From DATIXJ01 sp963714795 (GTDB lineage Bacteria > Bacteroidota > Ignavibacteria > UBA10030 > SZUA-254), in contig CAVQPS010000010.1 in assembly GCA_963714795.1 (NCBI GenBank), positions 598,308 through 662,307 of the forward strand: 64,000 bases of DNA, given 5' to 3'. This document shows, in pieces, positions 63,678-64,000 of this stretch. The notes beneath the pieces were generated by a model. It did no database searches. It saw only the letters and a list, made by a program, of their open reading frames with translations, and had not been told where the DNA came from. Position 1 is the stretch's first letter, and each line of letters starts with the position of its first letter. Both the position numbers and the translations under genes were made by a program.

Positions 63678-64000
63678 TTAATCGCCTTGTTGATACCAAG
63701 CGTATCTTTTACCATTCCAGTATATCAATGCACTTGACGATTCAGTCTGTTCAACTTGCAGGGCTTCGCCACGTAGAGTTGGTATGCTGTCTTCTCCGGC
63801 TCCTTGCTTAACTAGTCCTTTGGGATATACAGTCCATACGTTCATCCAGCGAAAGTCATTGCCCCCACTTCCGAAAGTCGAACCGGCTCCAAGAATAAAC
63901 ACCTTCGCACCTAATGAATGGCAAATAGCAATACCTTCTTTCCCACTCTTCGTTTCTTGTATGAGCACTGCAATATCTGGTTTGCCGTCACCGTTGAAAT
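63678..64000 (-). CDS. Protein with FG-GAP-like end, C-terminal part (start outside window)
   Basis: The frame is open to the right edge and its first visible residues are FNGDGKPDIAVLIQ, the calcium-binding FG-GAP/VCBS signature of integrin-like propellers, followed by SLGAKVFILGAGSTFGSGGNDFRWMNVW. About 107 residues are seen. It resembles repeat-type secreted proteins in which a GAxxxFG...DDF.W pattern reports a quantity. It is the fourth cargo gene of the island on the minus strand. Function unknown. Confidence 0.6.
   Translation of the reverse strand, partial: FNGDGKPDIAVLIQETKSGKEGIAICHSLGAKVFILGAGSTFGSGGNDFRWMNVWTVYPKGLVKQGAGEDSIPTLRGEALQVEQTESSSALIYWNGKRYAWYQQGD

Overview
The window looks like chromosome of a member of the Bacteroidota/Chlorobi group, most likely an Ignavibacteria- or Kapabacteria-type lineage. 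Five very large secreted proteins end in the type IX secretion (T9SS) type A sorting domain with its NYPNPFNPTT signature. One start region carries the TTTG / TAnnTTTG promoter typical of this phylum. The leucine dehydrogenase, DUF5916, Tricorn and PPK2 genes also fit. The genus cannot be fixed from the sequence alone.

Layout. 1-12.5 kb: a partial TPR gene, then three T9SS cargo genes on the minus strand. Two are paralogues with a MAM-like module, SdrD B-like repeats and a shared domain of unknown function; one of them is frameshifted. The third is an Asp-box beta-propeller. 12.7-17.2 kb: small envelope genes (lipoprotein MsrB, an isoprenylcysteine-methyltransferase-like protein, lipoproteins), a 131-bp MITE with perfect 8-bp target duplications, and a HEPN-like/VOC fusion. 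17.2-30.2 kb: PAP2 phosphatase, Tricorn protease, PPK2, MsrA, DUF5916 barrel, STAS protein, a candidate structured small RNA, a PpiD-like foldase and shikimate kinase. 30.3-35.4 kb: lipoproteins and another T9SS propeller protein. 35.5-41 kb: giant TPR protein, Obg GTPase and YebC, probably one operon. 41-42 kb: a REP-associated tyrosine transposase (RAYT) with REP-like palindromes on both sides; related palindromes also lie near 30.9 kb. 42.1-48.5 kb: leucine dehydrogenase, NusB, MFS transporter, DsbD-alpha-like protein, LpxH-like phosphatase and PBP1A, closely spaced on the plus strand. 48.5-56.3 kb: a 53-residue membrane protein, a receiver protein and a giant fibronectin-like tandem-repeat T9SS protein whose reading frame is broken at scrambled repeat junctions. 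56.6-60.8 kb: acetyl-CoA synthetase, MFS transporter, HAD hydrolase, receiver protein. 61-64 kb: tRNA-Leu(CAG) followed by a tyrosine integrase and an AT-rich island with frameshifted secreted or membrane genes and the 3' remnant of a second integrase.

Functionally the window is dominated by envelope biology: secreted adhesin-like cargo, lipoproteins, periplasmic folding and repair (PpiD, MsrA, MsrB, DsbD-alpha), lipid A (LpxH) and peptidoglycan (PBP1A). Housekeeping genes (obg, nusB, aroK, acs) sit among them. No T9SS machinery gene, CRISPR array or rRNA was seen. The most unusual items are the RAYT/REP cluster, the MITE, the candidate small RNA, the unknown domain shared by the SdrD-type paralogues and the layered tRNA-Leu island.
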